This document shows positions 20,184 to 33,200 of a stretch of DNA of 64,000 nucleotides, piece after piece (position 1 is the stretch's first letter; each line of letters starts with the position of its first letter). Source of the DNA: Glycine soja (Eukaryota; Streptophyta; Magnoliopsida; Fabales; Fabaceae); assembly GCF_004193775.1 (NCBI RefSeq), contig NC_041004.1, positions 35,364,411-35,428,410 on the forward strand, in the 5' to 3' direction. The notes beneath the pieces were generated by a model. The model had not been told where the DNA came from, searched no databases, and saw only the letters and a program-made list of their open reading frames with translations. Position numbers and translations under genes: made by a program.

Positions 20184-23100
20184 TTAGATCTCAGCAGGCA
20201 CACGTTTGTACAAATGTGAGGGGAGCCTAGGAGAAGCCAAAGCTTGTATTGGAGTCCTCATGTATGTGACTAACCCTGGATTCTCTCCCATGTCAATTTC
20301 CTCAGGCTTCATTCCTTCAGGTGGGGTCCAACAAAAATGGTGCAAGAGGTGGCCCAACATGGATGTTACCAAGTTGATACCAAGTTGGGCACCCGGGCAT
20401 ACCCGGCGACCCGCCCCGAATGGAAGTAGCCTAAAGTCATGGCCCTTCATGTCCACATCCTCCTCAAGGAACCTCTCGGGTCGGAACTCCAACGGATCCT
20501 TCCACACTGCCGGGTCACGGGCCACGGCCCACACATTCACATGCACATTGGACCCTTTTGGAATATCATAGCCTCCAACTTTGACATTGGCATTGGCACG
20601 GTGTGGGAGCATTAGTGGGGTTGGTGGGTGAAGCCTCATTGCTTCCTTGATCACACATTGTAGATAAGGCAGGCTTGAGAAGTCAGCTTCAGTCATCACC
20701 CTTTCAAGCCCAATTACCCTGTCTAGCTCTTCTTGGACCTTTTGTTGCACCCTTGGGTTTCTTATCAATTCAGCCATGGCCCACTCAACTGAAATTGCAG
20801 TTGTGTCCATCCCTGCTGTGATCATATCCTATCAAATCAAGAAAAAAATATACATCAATTATCAATTATAATTTTGAAACACTAAACAGTCACCAAAGTT
20901 TTAACAAACTAAACATGAAAATGTAGTTAGCACTAAGTAGGTGTTTGGATTCAAGTTATATCATTCAAAATCATGTTAAAATGTTTTTCTTATATAAATA
21001 TTTATCTATTTAGTCTCACATTGAAAAATTGATCTTAAATGAAATTAAATTTAACAGTGTGTTTGAATTGACAATGAAAATAAAAAAAATCACCATGTCC
21101 CACAATGATTTGCCACCGGGAGACCACATTATAGAGAGTAATTATTTAGACTACCATAATTTTTCCAACATGGTCCGCCACATTTACAAACAAACACTAA
21201 GTAATTTTTGTTCTGGACAGTATTAAATTTTAGAATGAGAACATTGGAAGATAAATCACTATATTAACTTGATCCAAAATCAATTATATATGTAAAATGT
21301 TCGTCCAAGAACAGATTTAATAAAACGTACCCAAAGGAGACCAATGATGGTGTCTTCACTAAGGTCATACTTGTCTTGCAATGTGAGGAGGGCATCAACA
21401 AAATGTTGCTTGGCACCACCAGATTTCTTGCGTGCTTCAGTGTGCTCCGTCATGATGGCTCTGGTGAGTCGGTCGCGGCGGGCTCCATGCTTGGCAAAAG
21501 CTCCTTCTTCCAGTGGGAACATCCAGCGCAGCCAAGGGATGTGTTCTGCCATGGCTAGAGATGCTCCTAGCTTTAACCCATTTTCCACAATGGCCTTGAA
21601 TTCTACTCCTTGCTCATCCATAACACCTTCTGAGTTCACAAATCTTTTTCCAAATGCCAACCTGGTGATGTTGTTGAATGCCACAGACCCCAAGTGCTTC
21701 CTCACCAATATTGCTTTCCCTAAATTTCCTGGTCAAATATTGTATACAAATACACATTTGGTAAATTAGACTACACCTCAAATTTCATGACTTTTTTTTT
21801 TAATACAGAAATAAGCAAAATGTATTTAAATGTAACATTTTTTTTTCATTAACTTGTTGAAATTAGGATTACAGCGTACAATGATAGTTGGGGAGAACAA
21901 ATTTACTTAGAAATGTCACAATTTCAAATAGCTAAATAAAAAAAATGAAGTTCTTTAATTAATTTGCCTCAGAGTAAAAATGAAATTAAACTATATCATC
22001 ACACTTGTTTGATGCAATTCTCTTACATACTTTAAAATGATTGATTGCAAGTATTAATTGCACCGATGATGTATGATAGAGTTGTTTAATCTTATTTTTA
22101 TTTGAGATAATTAGAAAATCCAAATATTTATTAAAGAAAATTATTTTATTTTATTTAGTGAATAACTTTTGTTTGACAAAGTTTCAGAGTAATTATTCTT
22201 TCCGTGTCACAGAAGTACCGAAAAATTAGGTAGACTAACTTTATGTCGAAGGTAGAAATAGCTGCTATAAGTAGTTGCACTGTTTAGGGGAGAAAAGACT
22301 TTAAAGTTGCTTGAACATGTAATAAACAAGTCGGCATCATATTCCATAATGCAACCAACCGTACCGAACCATTAATTATTAGACATAGCTTTTAAAAAAA
22401 TTCAAAAAAAAAAACTTGGAAAATTTGTTGCATTTCAAAATTAAAGCATGTTATAAGTCTCAGTTAAACCAAAACATTTTGTTCAACTTAATTGATTTTA
22501 TCGGACTAACTGAGCAATGTTCTTTATTTCAACTCAATTACTTTTCATCAGAAGTTAAAAGTTAAAATTAACTGAGTTTTGTGCATGTGTGTGTGGTGCA
22601 AACTATTATATATGGACCTAAATTCCTAAGGAAGACACCTTTTCTTTGCATACAAAATAGGTTAACATTTCCAACCACAATTTATCATAATCCCATAAGA
22701 CGCCGAAAGCCTCAACTCATCACATCAATGGCTGACTTTTTTGTTATTCACTATGCATTCACCTAATTAGTTGCTTATTGTTACTAACATCCTAACACAT
22801 TCATATAAATAGAGTGCAAATTACTCATTATGTCCAAAAATGATATCTATAATTTAAGAAAGGAGAAAATAAATATATTTAAAAGTCAATTAAAAAAGCA
22901 TTTAGAGTTTTTTTTTCTCCGATTTTCACTTGCATCATTAAATTATAGTATATTACCTTTGTTTCCTTATACTTTTTTATTTCATCTCAGCCAAAAGATT
23001 ATGATTACAAATAACTCATTTCAAGGACTTAATAAGTTGCTCAATGTCAAATAAATAAATAAACAAACGAAAACCACATGATAAATCAAAGCCCAAATGT

Positions 23101-24478
23101 CTCGTGTCATAAAGTTGGAAAAAAGTTGTTCATCTATATTTGACTATGCTCATAATGATGTAGATATAGGATTCACATTAAAAGATTAAATAAGTTAAAA
23201 TTATAAGTAATAATATTTAAATGTTATTCTAGCTGTTTATTTTTGTTTCTAAAAGAAATAAAATAAAATAAATATATTTTAACGCATACTTTTTATCCTT
23301 ATTTTTTAATTTTAAATTGAAAGTATCAATATAACGTAAAGATATCAATGTGTAAAAAATAAAACCCAAATTAAAATAAATGTAAATCAATTTTTTAAGC
23401 TGTGCTAGTGCACAAAAAGCTTATTTTAAATATACAAATACAAAAACAAAAACAAAAGGAAAGTAAAAGTGTTCCGACAACTGGTTCATGAGTGGGGCAC
23501 CACGCACCAGCACCTTTAGGCACTAAAAAAAAGGCATAGGTTAACAAAAGGGATTAAAATAACTTATTCTTTTTCTTTCCTCCAATAAAAAAAATAACAC
23601 GCATTAAAAAAAAGTATATTAAAATAACTTGCAAAGTTGCATGAGCCACGTGGGTTTACTTGGAGTCTCTAAAATAATATAAAATTCTATTTAATTTCAC
23701 TGCAGCAACTCTTTGAATTGTTTTTTTTTTTTTTGACAGAAATTCTATGTATTTATAATGTTTTCGTTTTTTAGCTTTTAATATTTGCTTTTGAAACGTT
23801 ACTCTTTTGGAAAGATAGAAAGCGAAACATACGACGGAGACAAGATTCCTAGCAAAATATAATTAGAAACCTCCGAAGAAGTTAATAACAGGTGAAGAAA
23901 TAGAAAAGCAAATCAAAAGCATTTCCAGAAAAGGGTAGGAAAATGATTTTTCCGACGAATACATGGTATCTTGACTCAATAAAAAACGTACCAGTGGTGG
24001 TGCAGTGATTGTAAACGGACTCAACCATGGTGGTGACCTCGTCCTCCCTAATGGGCCTGAGGGACTCGAGGCGCTTCGGCGTGAAAAGCTCGAGCGTGCA
24101 AACCTTCCTCACCTTCACGTAGTGCGGCCCATAATCGGCCCAAATGAGATCCTTCCCGTCGCGGCTGAACTTCGCCGCCGACCGGCTCCGGTGCCGGTCC
24201 GCCAGCTGCTGATCGTGCTCCTTCAGAACCTCCTTGGCCAACTCCGAGTTTGAAACGATGACGTTTAGGGTCGAACCGAACCAGACCGATATGATAGGGC
24301 CGTAAGACTGCGCCCACTCAGCGAAGCACCGGAACCGGACGGGTTTTATGTCGTAGAGGTTACCGACTACCGGCCAGGGCCGTGGGCCAGGAGGGAGCTT
24401 GAAGCGTAGCCGCTGGTATAGGGTGTAACCGAGCCAGAGGGTTACCAGTGAAATGGGTACTATCAGAAGCAGAGCCAT
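20184..24478 (-). CDS. CYP98A2: Cytochrome P450 CYP98A, p-coumaroyl shikimate/quinate 3'-hydroxylase
   Basis: Three exons, 24478-23992, 21728-21331 and 20828-20184 (stop TAA), joined in phase to 509 residues, the usual CYP98A length. Residues 1-25 ([20 protein letters not shown]) are the ER membrane anchor, followed by the Pro-rich hinge [17 protein letters not shown]. Exon 3 opens with the I-helix oxygen-binding AGMDTT. The K-helix ExxR follows ([11 protein letters not shown]), then PERF ([10 protein letters not shown]) and the heme loop [10 protein letters not shown] with the axial Cys. CYP98A enzymes hydroxylate the 3-position of p-coumaroyl shikimate or quinate on the ER surface, using NADPH-P450 reductase, on the way to caffeoyl/G- and S-lignin, chlorogenic acid and scopoletin. 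Identity with the legume CYP98A2 type is very high from memory; this could be that gene or a close paralogue. Introns are 2.26 kb and 0.5 kb. Frames seen inside the introns or antisense to exon 1 are not genes. Confidence 0.95.
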
Positions 24479-24545
24479 TTTGTTGGGTGAATGATGAGAA
24501 TGTTTTGTGGTGGTTCCTGGAAGAGTTGGAGGCAGGTTGAATTGA

Positions 24546-24551
24546 TATATA
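24546..24551 (-). promoter_or_regulatory. Putative TATA box of CYP98A
   Basis: AGTATATATCAATTC on the minus strand lies about 70 bp upstream of the start codon. This implies a short leader of ~35-40 bases. Confidence 0.45.
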
Positions 24552-24566
24552 CTACTATTAGAGAAT

Positions 24567-24587
24567 GAGAGAGAGAGAGAGAGAGAG
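24567..24587. repeat. (GA)n/(CT)n microsatellite in the CYP98A promoter
   Basis: About ten GA dinucleotides directly upstream of the putative TATA box. On the gene strand this is a CT tract, a common feature of plant core promoters and a GAGA-binding (BPC) protein target; function here is inferred. Confidence 0.8.
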
Positions 24588-24858
24588 TTGGTGAAAGTTG
24601 GATTATGTGGTATATTGAAACGTTTCGTTTAATACATGCATTCAATTATTAAACTTATATGTTTTGTTTTTTTTCTTCTTCTGGAAATAAGATGTTTTCA
24701 TCGTCGAAAATTATAGCTTTAATTTTTTAGAGGAGAGATTATAGAAATAAATTTTATATCTTTCAATAAATATGTTTGGTTTTGTTTTTTTTTTAAAAAA
24801 AATATATATTTTATTCCGGTGGCTATAGTTACCAGTAATTTATTTGAGGTTACCATTT

Positions 24859-24865
24859 ACCAACC
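24859..24865 (+). promoter_or_regulatory. AC-type element (ACCAACC) upstream of CYP98A
   Basis: An exact ACCAACC, the AC-II type motif bound by R2R3-MYB activators of phenylpropanoid and lignin genes, about 380 bp upstream of the CYP98A ATG and in reverse orientation to the gene. AC elements work in both orientations. A seven-base match can arise by chance, but the neighbouring gene is exactly of the class these elements control. Confidence 0.45.
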
Positions 24866-27800
24866 GTGTTGTAGTCGTAGAGCATGATTAAGCGATGGAA
24901 TAAGGCATGGGAAAATAATGAGGTCGGCGGAACAGTCCAATTCGTTTTTGACTTTAGGACGAAACTGAGATATTATGTTTATTATTATTAGTTTACTTAA
25001 TTATATCTACAAAGTTTGGCTTTTATATAAAAAAAATGATATATTTTGTTCTTAAAGTTATAAATAGTATATTTTACTAAATAAATTACTTACAGTTACT
25101 GGTGAAAGTTAACTTTCTAAAAGTTCATTTTGTTTTAATTTGTGAAATCCATTTCCAACAGGTTTTCACTGACAAAATTGTAAAAAAAAAAAAAAAGAAG
25201 TGTGAAAAAAGTTAGAAATTAATTTCGTAAAACCAAAGTCAACTTATATCCCGTAGGTTTTTTTAAAAAAAATATCCCCCGTTTTGGTATTTTTAAAAGC
25301 AAAATATTTTATTTTTCTAAAAATATCTTAAAGTTTCTTGTTAATTGTAGGCTGTGTCACTCAACTAATCGAGTAAAGCTTAAATATTTGTTGAAAAATG
25401 TTTTAAAGAAATTGTGTTAACATTTTCATTTTTCTATATGTAAATAATACTTAAAGTTATGTATTGGAGAAAATTACATTGACATAAACAAAATTCATAA
25501 GTTTTAAACAAGTATTATGAGTGAATTATAGATAAATAACATATTGTGGTAACATGCTTTGGGTATTCCTTTTCCTACGAGAATAAATAAATAAATAGAA
25601 ACTTAGGTAATGAGGTTCCGATTTGGTGAACCGATTTTGTGTAAAACAGTGCAATTTCTGCGTGAGGGGGAAATGGTTTACTAATGTGGCCATAACCATC
25701 AAAATACAATATTAATGGTATGATGTGACAATTGAGTGAGTTGATGAAATATTAAGACTTAGACTTAATACACAGACTCATAGAGTGAAGCAAATTATGA
25801 AGGGTCGCGTGGCGTTATGGTGTAAACATTGAATCATTAGGACAATTCTTTTCTGGATATGGTTGTTGGTGAAGTGAGTGACTTATAACCATTGGAGCAG
25901 GTCTTGTGGGTTAGGATTATTGTTGAAGAATCAAGGGTTGGTGATGATGTAGACCCCTCACAACTATCCAGTGGAAAATTTCAAATTGGAGTGGAATTGC
26001 TTGTTAAATTTAGAGTTAAAAATTGGTATGAAGGACAATAGGACATGCTGAAGTTGCTGCTTTTTGCATCAATGGATTAGGAGAGGAGAATACCAAATAT
26101 TGACACCTGAACGCCCACTTTTTTTTTTTTTTTTATCGATGTTGATATATATAATTATGTACATCTACTTTGGTTACGCAATATACTTGATGATCATTTT
26201 ATATTTCACAATTACTAATTTGACGATCAAATATATGTAATCTGATGATATACCTTATTATGCGGCGTTGACAACTTTTAAATTAATACTTCAACCTCCT
26301 GTATTAAAATTACAGTATTTTATTTAATAGCAATAAAGTTTTGTACTTATAACAGTGACATCAATTTTTTATCAAACATGTCAACATTTATTTAATACTA
26401 TTGTGGCATGAAAATCAATTGTTTGGATCAGCTAACTGCTTTAATACTATTTTAAAACAATGTTAAGTAATTGATACTTGCAAAGAAATTTACTTTTCAA
26501 TAATGAGTTCTCAAACTACTCCAAAAAGTGTTTGATGTACTCAAACAAAGAAGAAAGGAAAAAATAGAATTTTTTTTATCAAAGATAAAGGTTAAAAATT
26601 ATAAATAGAAGACCAATTGATATGCTGATTTTACACTTAATCAACTAATCTTGAATGCTGAAATCATATGATAGTTGTTGAAATTCGACTTACTGTATGT
26701 AGATTGTAACTGACTCACCTTTTTTGATAAATTCTCATATATTTAGTTGATTTTCTAATTTTTCCAATCAATTGATTTCTTTCATTTTGACACACATTGT
26801 AAGCCATCGATTTAACCTCATTCTTATTCAACTAGCTTTCTTGTTCGACTAATACTGAAAATAGTTAATTGTGTGCCCAATTGAACTGGTCTTATCCTAA
26901 TTTGACTCGCTAAAATCAATCAACTTTTTCATCAATCGGCACTAATTGTGGGCAAATTCAGCATGATTCAAAGCCAAAGCTGGTGAATGACTAATCTTCA
27001 ATCAACACAATAAACATATTACCGAAATTAAAAAGAATTCAATTACCAACAAATACAATTCCCAAATGTATATAGGAAACAGAAGTATGAAAAAAAAATG
27101 TTAGTGGAATTTATGTGTACAACAAGGATAATAAATTAAATTTAACATCTCATAAAAACTATCTAAATCCTAATAGGTACAGAAACAAGCTTCAGTCTTT
27201 AAGTTATACTCAGAGCTTATTTCAGTTAATTAATTTTTCTTTTAAGAAAATTGAGAAAAGAAACAACTTCAACCATTTACTAAGTATGACATGTTTAGTT
27301 AAAAAACTAAGTAAGTTAATTTTTATCTATAATATCAAATATTTTATTAAAAAATTAATTAGTATTACAAAATTTAAATGTATATAATTTTCAATAAATT
27401 TTAATCAGTAAAAATGAGTAAAATTCAATTATTTTTTTGATAAAAAATAATTGATTCAATTCTGAATGAAATAGATATTACAAGTTTTTTTAATGAGAGA
27501 AGCTATTAAATATGTAGGAGGCAGACAAATTTCTTCATATATTTTATTATATATATTTTATCTAGTAATCTTTATACTAATTTAGTATTTTTTATTTACT
27601 AATATTTAAATCGAAACAAATAAATATTTACTAATCTTATTAATATTGAACTTGGTAAAAAAAAAAGTTTAATAAATGCTTAAAGAAGATTCTTTGAATA
27701 CTAAATTTACGCATTAAATTTGGATTTAGAGAGAATATTTTTTTTAGAAAAAATGTGTTTTTAAACGTCTTCATTTCTTAATAAATATTCTCCAAGAAAT

Positions 27801-28858
27801 TATATCATCAAGTATTTTTTTCCCCAAAAAAAGTGCATATCATAAGATTTTTTTTAGTACTTTAAAATAATTAAAATTAAAAAATCTATCTCAATGAATC
27901 ATGAAAAGATTTACAATAAAAATCCCGCATAAATTATTAAAACAAAAATATAATTTTAATTGAAAAATAACACCATAATTAGTCATAATATCTCATCTAA
28001 GTTAAAGTAATTTATATCTTGGTTGGTGGCTGCCACTGGCAGCAAGTACTGTTGGCTTAATAAAGTAAGACCTATGAGGAGGACCCATACGTGAGTGGGT
28101 TGGTGAGATAATGAAATCTTGGAGTTTGAAAAGGATCAATGGAAGGCAATGGGGCAAAGTGAACAATGATCACCACACATAAACGAAAGTAATTTTTTTT
28201 CCCAAGTGTCTATTCTTTTGGAGGTAATTTGAGACACCGTGAAATCGATGTAAATATCTCTTTTGATAAAAATTTAAACTTATCATATTATGAAAAATTA
28301 TTAGATTAGTTTCTTCCCCTAGGCTCAATTCCCATTGATTAAACAAACACACTTTACACTTAAATATTACACTATTGGACAAATAATATATTATATATAC
28401 CTGGAAAATATTTTCAGCTGGGTGTAAAGAAAAAACCACGAGAAAGGAAAGACTGAGAGAAGGCCATTATCCTACAATTATCAGCAGAGGATGTCCCCTG
28501 AAAAATTACAAAAATAACAAGGTTAATTTAAATGTGTTTTAAATTCATGCAAATATGGCTCTATTTGATTTTAGTCATTAAGATTCCTGAAATTTTATTA
28601 ATCTTGTTTTAGTCTTTATCTTTAATTAACATGCGCCTAACAAAATGAAGAACATTAATTAAAATGTAATGAAAATATTTTAAATTAAGATAATTAGATT
28701 GTTTTTAGGTGTGTAATTCAATTAAGTAATGCATTTATTATTTTATATAAATAAGATTATTTCAATACTTTCCTTTTATAATTCGAATATGTTTTCAAAA
28801 TGCATTGAGTTTAATTTGTGTTGTGCATCTGATACAAAATACATAACATAAATTAATG

Positions 28859-28977
28859 TATATTGTGTATTTGGTATAAAGGAAATTAGTTTAATTGAAG
28901 AGTATTTTTTATAAATTTCTATTGTGTATCAGATACAAAGAAAATTAGTTTTTCTAAAGATTATTTTTCATAAAAAA
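28859..28977. repeat. Imperfect ~65-bp tandem repeat
   Basis: Two units both run TATTGTGTAT, then a GATACAAAG/GGTATAAAGG variant, then GAAAATTAGTTT and a TTTTTCATAAA ending. They differ by scattered substitutions. Confidence 0.55.
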
Positions 28978-30219
28978 AATATTTTAAAAAATTCAAATGA
29001 TTCGAAGAGAAAAAATTTCAGATAGAAAAGTTTATTTTTTTAGGGTTTGTATGGTAGTGGAGGCAGTTATTATTTTAAAATAAATACTAACAAGTATCTT
29101 TAAGATATTAGTTAAAAAATTAAAAGAAAAAATATATCTATTAAAATATATAAAAAATACGTTGTTTATATTTTTCTATAATTTTCACAATAAACAGTTT
29201 TTTAATTCTTTAATCAATATATCAAGTATCATTGTCAACAAAACTTTTATTTTAATGAGGGAAGGGGATGATGTGTTACATGCATGTGCACCAGTACCTG
29301 TTATTTGGATTCTATTCGGATTCAAAGCTCTATAAGTACAATGCTTTCAGGTAGCTTCGGCTTTGGCATCATTTGTTAAGAGTAATACTTGCAATTCTTG
29401 ACAATTAATACCTAGCATTTTCAACTAGTTGTCAAATTATTAATGCGACACGTACAAATTTAGCTAGTAGCAATTAGTAGTAGAGCAACAGAAACTTTCC
29501 CTTTCCACACTATCTTTTTATTCACTTCTGTTTATAAAGCACGTAAGTTAGTTAGTCGTTAGACATCGCTTATTTTGGATGCTAGAACATTTATAATATA
29601 GTATCACATGTTTTGATGGTTCATCGGGAAGATATATAAGTTTCCTTATTTAGATAGAATATTGTTTTTGCGTTGATAATAATAATAACTAGTACTTTGT
29701 TGTTGAGTTTAGTTTTCTAGAAAGTTACGTTATTGCCTAATCAGAAATCAATAGTAAGGTATACTTTTTGAAATGGTTATAATAAAAATTAAGGATTTTA
29801 CCATATATAATAATATGTAATTAAATAACAGTATAAAAAATACTTCATACATTATAAGTTTATTCTAATTAATTATTCTACAATTTTTTATAAATTGTAA
29901 TTTTCGTTTGTAATTTGTCCTGGCTTAAGATGAAGAAAGAGCCTCATCTCACCTTGAAATATTTTTAATCTTTTTTTACTACGGAAAGATAATATGATTG
30001 AGATTATAAGACATGAGGCCAGAAATCAGAATAAGTTATCAAAGTTATATGAACCTAAATAGCAGTGCAGTCTATTATAGCATATATATATATATATATC
30101 TCACGTCAGCAAGTTCAGAGGTGTATAGTTAGAAATCAAAATTAATAGATATTTTGGAACGCAAAATGTTATACAGTACAGAGGTATTTCTACTTTGGAC
30201 CGCAAATTCACCTTCTAAA

Positions 30220-33200
30220 CTAGTTCATTCTTGAAAGCATTGTGCTGAAGATGTCAGCTTCATGTCTACTGTATTCCTTTTGCTTAAGTTTCAGCTCTTT
30301 GTACTCAAGTTTAATGTCTCTGATAATAATTAAGCCAAGAGAACAAATAATCATTCATTGTAGGAATAGAAAATAAATTAATCTTGTCAATAAAAATATG
30401 TTAATCGATGCTTGTCAAGAGCAGCAGTTGAATTGGATAGAGAATGAAAATGCAATGGATGGTGCTTGATACCTGTTATTTGGATCAATAATCAAAGCTC
30501 TTTTAATGTCAGCCTCAGCTTTCTCCAAGTCTGATGTTTTCAAGTATGCTTGGCATCTTCTGTAAAGAGCCTTTATATTTAAAGGGTCTTGTTCTAGGAC
30601 CTGAGCATTTATGCAAGATAAGATTAATGTAAAGCATTCAACCTGCTGTCAGTTATTGCAAAGACAATGTCTTCTGATACATTAATGCATTGCTTACAAT
30701 CTTGTTTTGGTATCACTTATTTATTGAAGAGAAAACTTCTTTCCACTTTCCTTTTTTTTTTTTGCATGATGCATGTTGAAGGTGTTATTTGCATTGATCA
30801 TAATCAATTTTTTTTTATGCTTAATTAGGGTGAGACAAGAATCTGAAAGAATGTTCACTCTCTATTTCATCTATCTCTTTACAATTATAACCCAAGTTTC
30901 TAAAACAGGATAAGCTGTTATTGGTTTCCTTCCTTTGGTGCTTTCGGTTGAGAGGCATTTCCTTATCATTATTAATTTACCACCATTTTAGTTTGTGGGT
31001 TCCTCATTTCCACAACATAATTGTGCATTTATGCAAGATAGGATTAAGCTGAAGCATTCAACCTGTTTTCAATTATTGCAAAGACAATGTCTTCTGATGC
31101 ATTCATGAGTACAATTATAACCCAAGAACATGCACTACCTTATGCAATGTTTTCTTGTCTCATCAGGTGATAGAGAGACAGGGAGAAAGAGAAAAATACT
31201 TAAATTAGGATCAGAGAGTACCTTTGTGCATAGTCTTGAAGCTTCAATGTACTCCCCCAATTTAAGTTTACAGGCAGCATTGTTCAAATTACAGGATAAA
31301 TGTAAGGTATTAGCACGACACTTCTCATCTTCACTGAATGAGTGATCAAACTCAATGTATTTTACAGCCTACAATATCAATGAAGAAGTTTATTCTGTTA
31401 TGCACCTATTTAAGTTGCATTCAGAAGGACATCTTTCTTTAAAAATATTCATTATAATCAAGTATAATGAATTAACTAGTAAGTTTTAACTAATAACCTG
31501 ACCTTTTCATATTTCTTGGATGCGTGCCTGAAATTTTCAACCTTGAACAGCAGATTTCCATCATGCTTCTTCCTCTCACAAGCTTCTATTTTCTCTTGTG
31601 TATCCATTTTCCAAAATGGTTTTTCCTGTTCACAACAAACATTTGAGAATAATATAACACTGCATTAATACTGCTTCTGGTTTCTACTTTCAGTGTGTTA
31701 TTCAGAATCGTTTTTAAACTACAAGTCAATAAATGAAATAAAGTAATAGAATGACAGACAAATTGCAATCAGTAGCTGTTTGTTGGAAATTGAAAATAGA
31801 AAAACAAACTTGAATCATTATATGTTGATGAATGTTAAGGTTGAGAAAAATGATTGAAAGAAAGGACAAAGCCTTGTGTTGACGTCTTGAATTGACTGAT
31901 ACCTTGACCAATTGTATGCTTAGGAAAAATACGCACATATTTCCCTTTTCATGAAACTAATATTTGCAAATTGCAATACATAGGGCTATAGGAGAAACTA
32001 ACCTTAACGAAATCAACCAACTCAACTTCATAATAAAGGACTTTATTATTAGCTGTGTTTCCCTTTGAATTATTATAGTCGCACAAATATTCAGCATCCA
32101 CAGTTACCAGAGCTTGCTCTCCTTTCTTCATTGTCATTATTGCTCTTTCTAGACCCTCAGGTACCTGTTCTGAAAATGCATAGAATAAAGAAGTACAAAG
32201 ATTAAAAGCAGAAGAACAAAAAAAAAAACAAAAAAGAAAACACAGAGAAACAGTAACTACACTCCTATTAAATATGAATGCTCCATGATCATATACAACA
32301 GCAATGTTATACCTTCTTGAGTTGTGAACTCAAAAGGTTCTTCCTCTGATCCTTTGCTCTCAATAATCGTACCATCTTCCCCTTTACACAAATATATCAC
32401 TGCAGGAAGTGGGAACATTTATTAACAACCTTAGGATGCATTTGGTTTTATGTTTAGTTAACATATTTTTGTTTATAATTGCCAAAATATACCACCGTTA
32501 TATCCACCATAATGTTTTTGAGAATTGAGATAAAGGTTACCTTTCACTTGGGATCCCTCGTTAGGGCGATCAAACCCCTCACCCAAATTCTTAATTTTTT
32601 TCAGTATCTTCTTATCTCCTGTGACATCAGCAACAATTTTCCATGATACCAGCTCAAGCTTGATGCTAGTTAAATTTGAATCTGGTGGAAGAACACCTTC
32701 TAGCTCAGTGATTCTACTTGAATTTTGACTGAGTCCGTCTGCAAGTTATGTCCTGATATTACTACTACATGGTTCTAATTGTGGCAACACATGCGTATTT
32801 CATCTTAAATAAAATGTGAGGGTGTGCTTGGGTAAGCTTCTTTAGAAGCATTTTTAAGAGAAGAAAATAAAAAGAAAAAAATGAAATGAGTTCCTGCATA
32901 AGTTAAGAGCCCGCTTGGATATAAAGGTAGAAATGCTTTTGAGAGCTTTTAAAAGTTTCTCTCCTAGAAAAAGCTCTCTACATTTCTAGTAGAAAAGTTC
33001 CCAAAAGTACTTATAACTTGTATCCAAACAAACCCTAACATTAGTTCTTCATTAGTTAATTTGTAGAAGTTTTTTCATATAATTTCTCTAAAAAATGAGA
33101 GAGTATCTACAAATTAGCTAATAGAGAATTAATTTTAACTTATGAAAAAACTCATCTCATTTTTTTTCATTTTCTTCTCCTAAAAGTGCTTCTAGAGAAG

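Larger units (their letters stand above)
24700..30219. other. 5.5-kb intergenic region between CYP98A and the FKBP gene
   Basis: AT-rich with homopolymer runs (for example T16 near 26120) and no convincing gene. A somewhat GC-richer patch at about 25880-26060 (open for a few dozen codons) has no recognisable domain. A ~65-bp imperfect tandem repeat lies at 28859-28977 and an (AT)n tract at 30079-30098. The right part is the 3' flank of the FKBP gene. Confidence 0.5.

Noticed and set aside
21344..21769. Plus-strand 141-codon frame
   Set aside because: Antisense to CYP98A exon 2.
24005..24253. Frames antisense or out of frame to CYP98A exon 1
   Set aside because: Shadows caused by the GC-rich first exon.
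27115..27387. 90-codon Asn/Lys-rich frame
   Set aside because: AT-rich chance frame with no domain or splice context.
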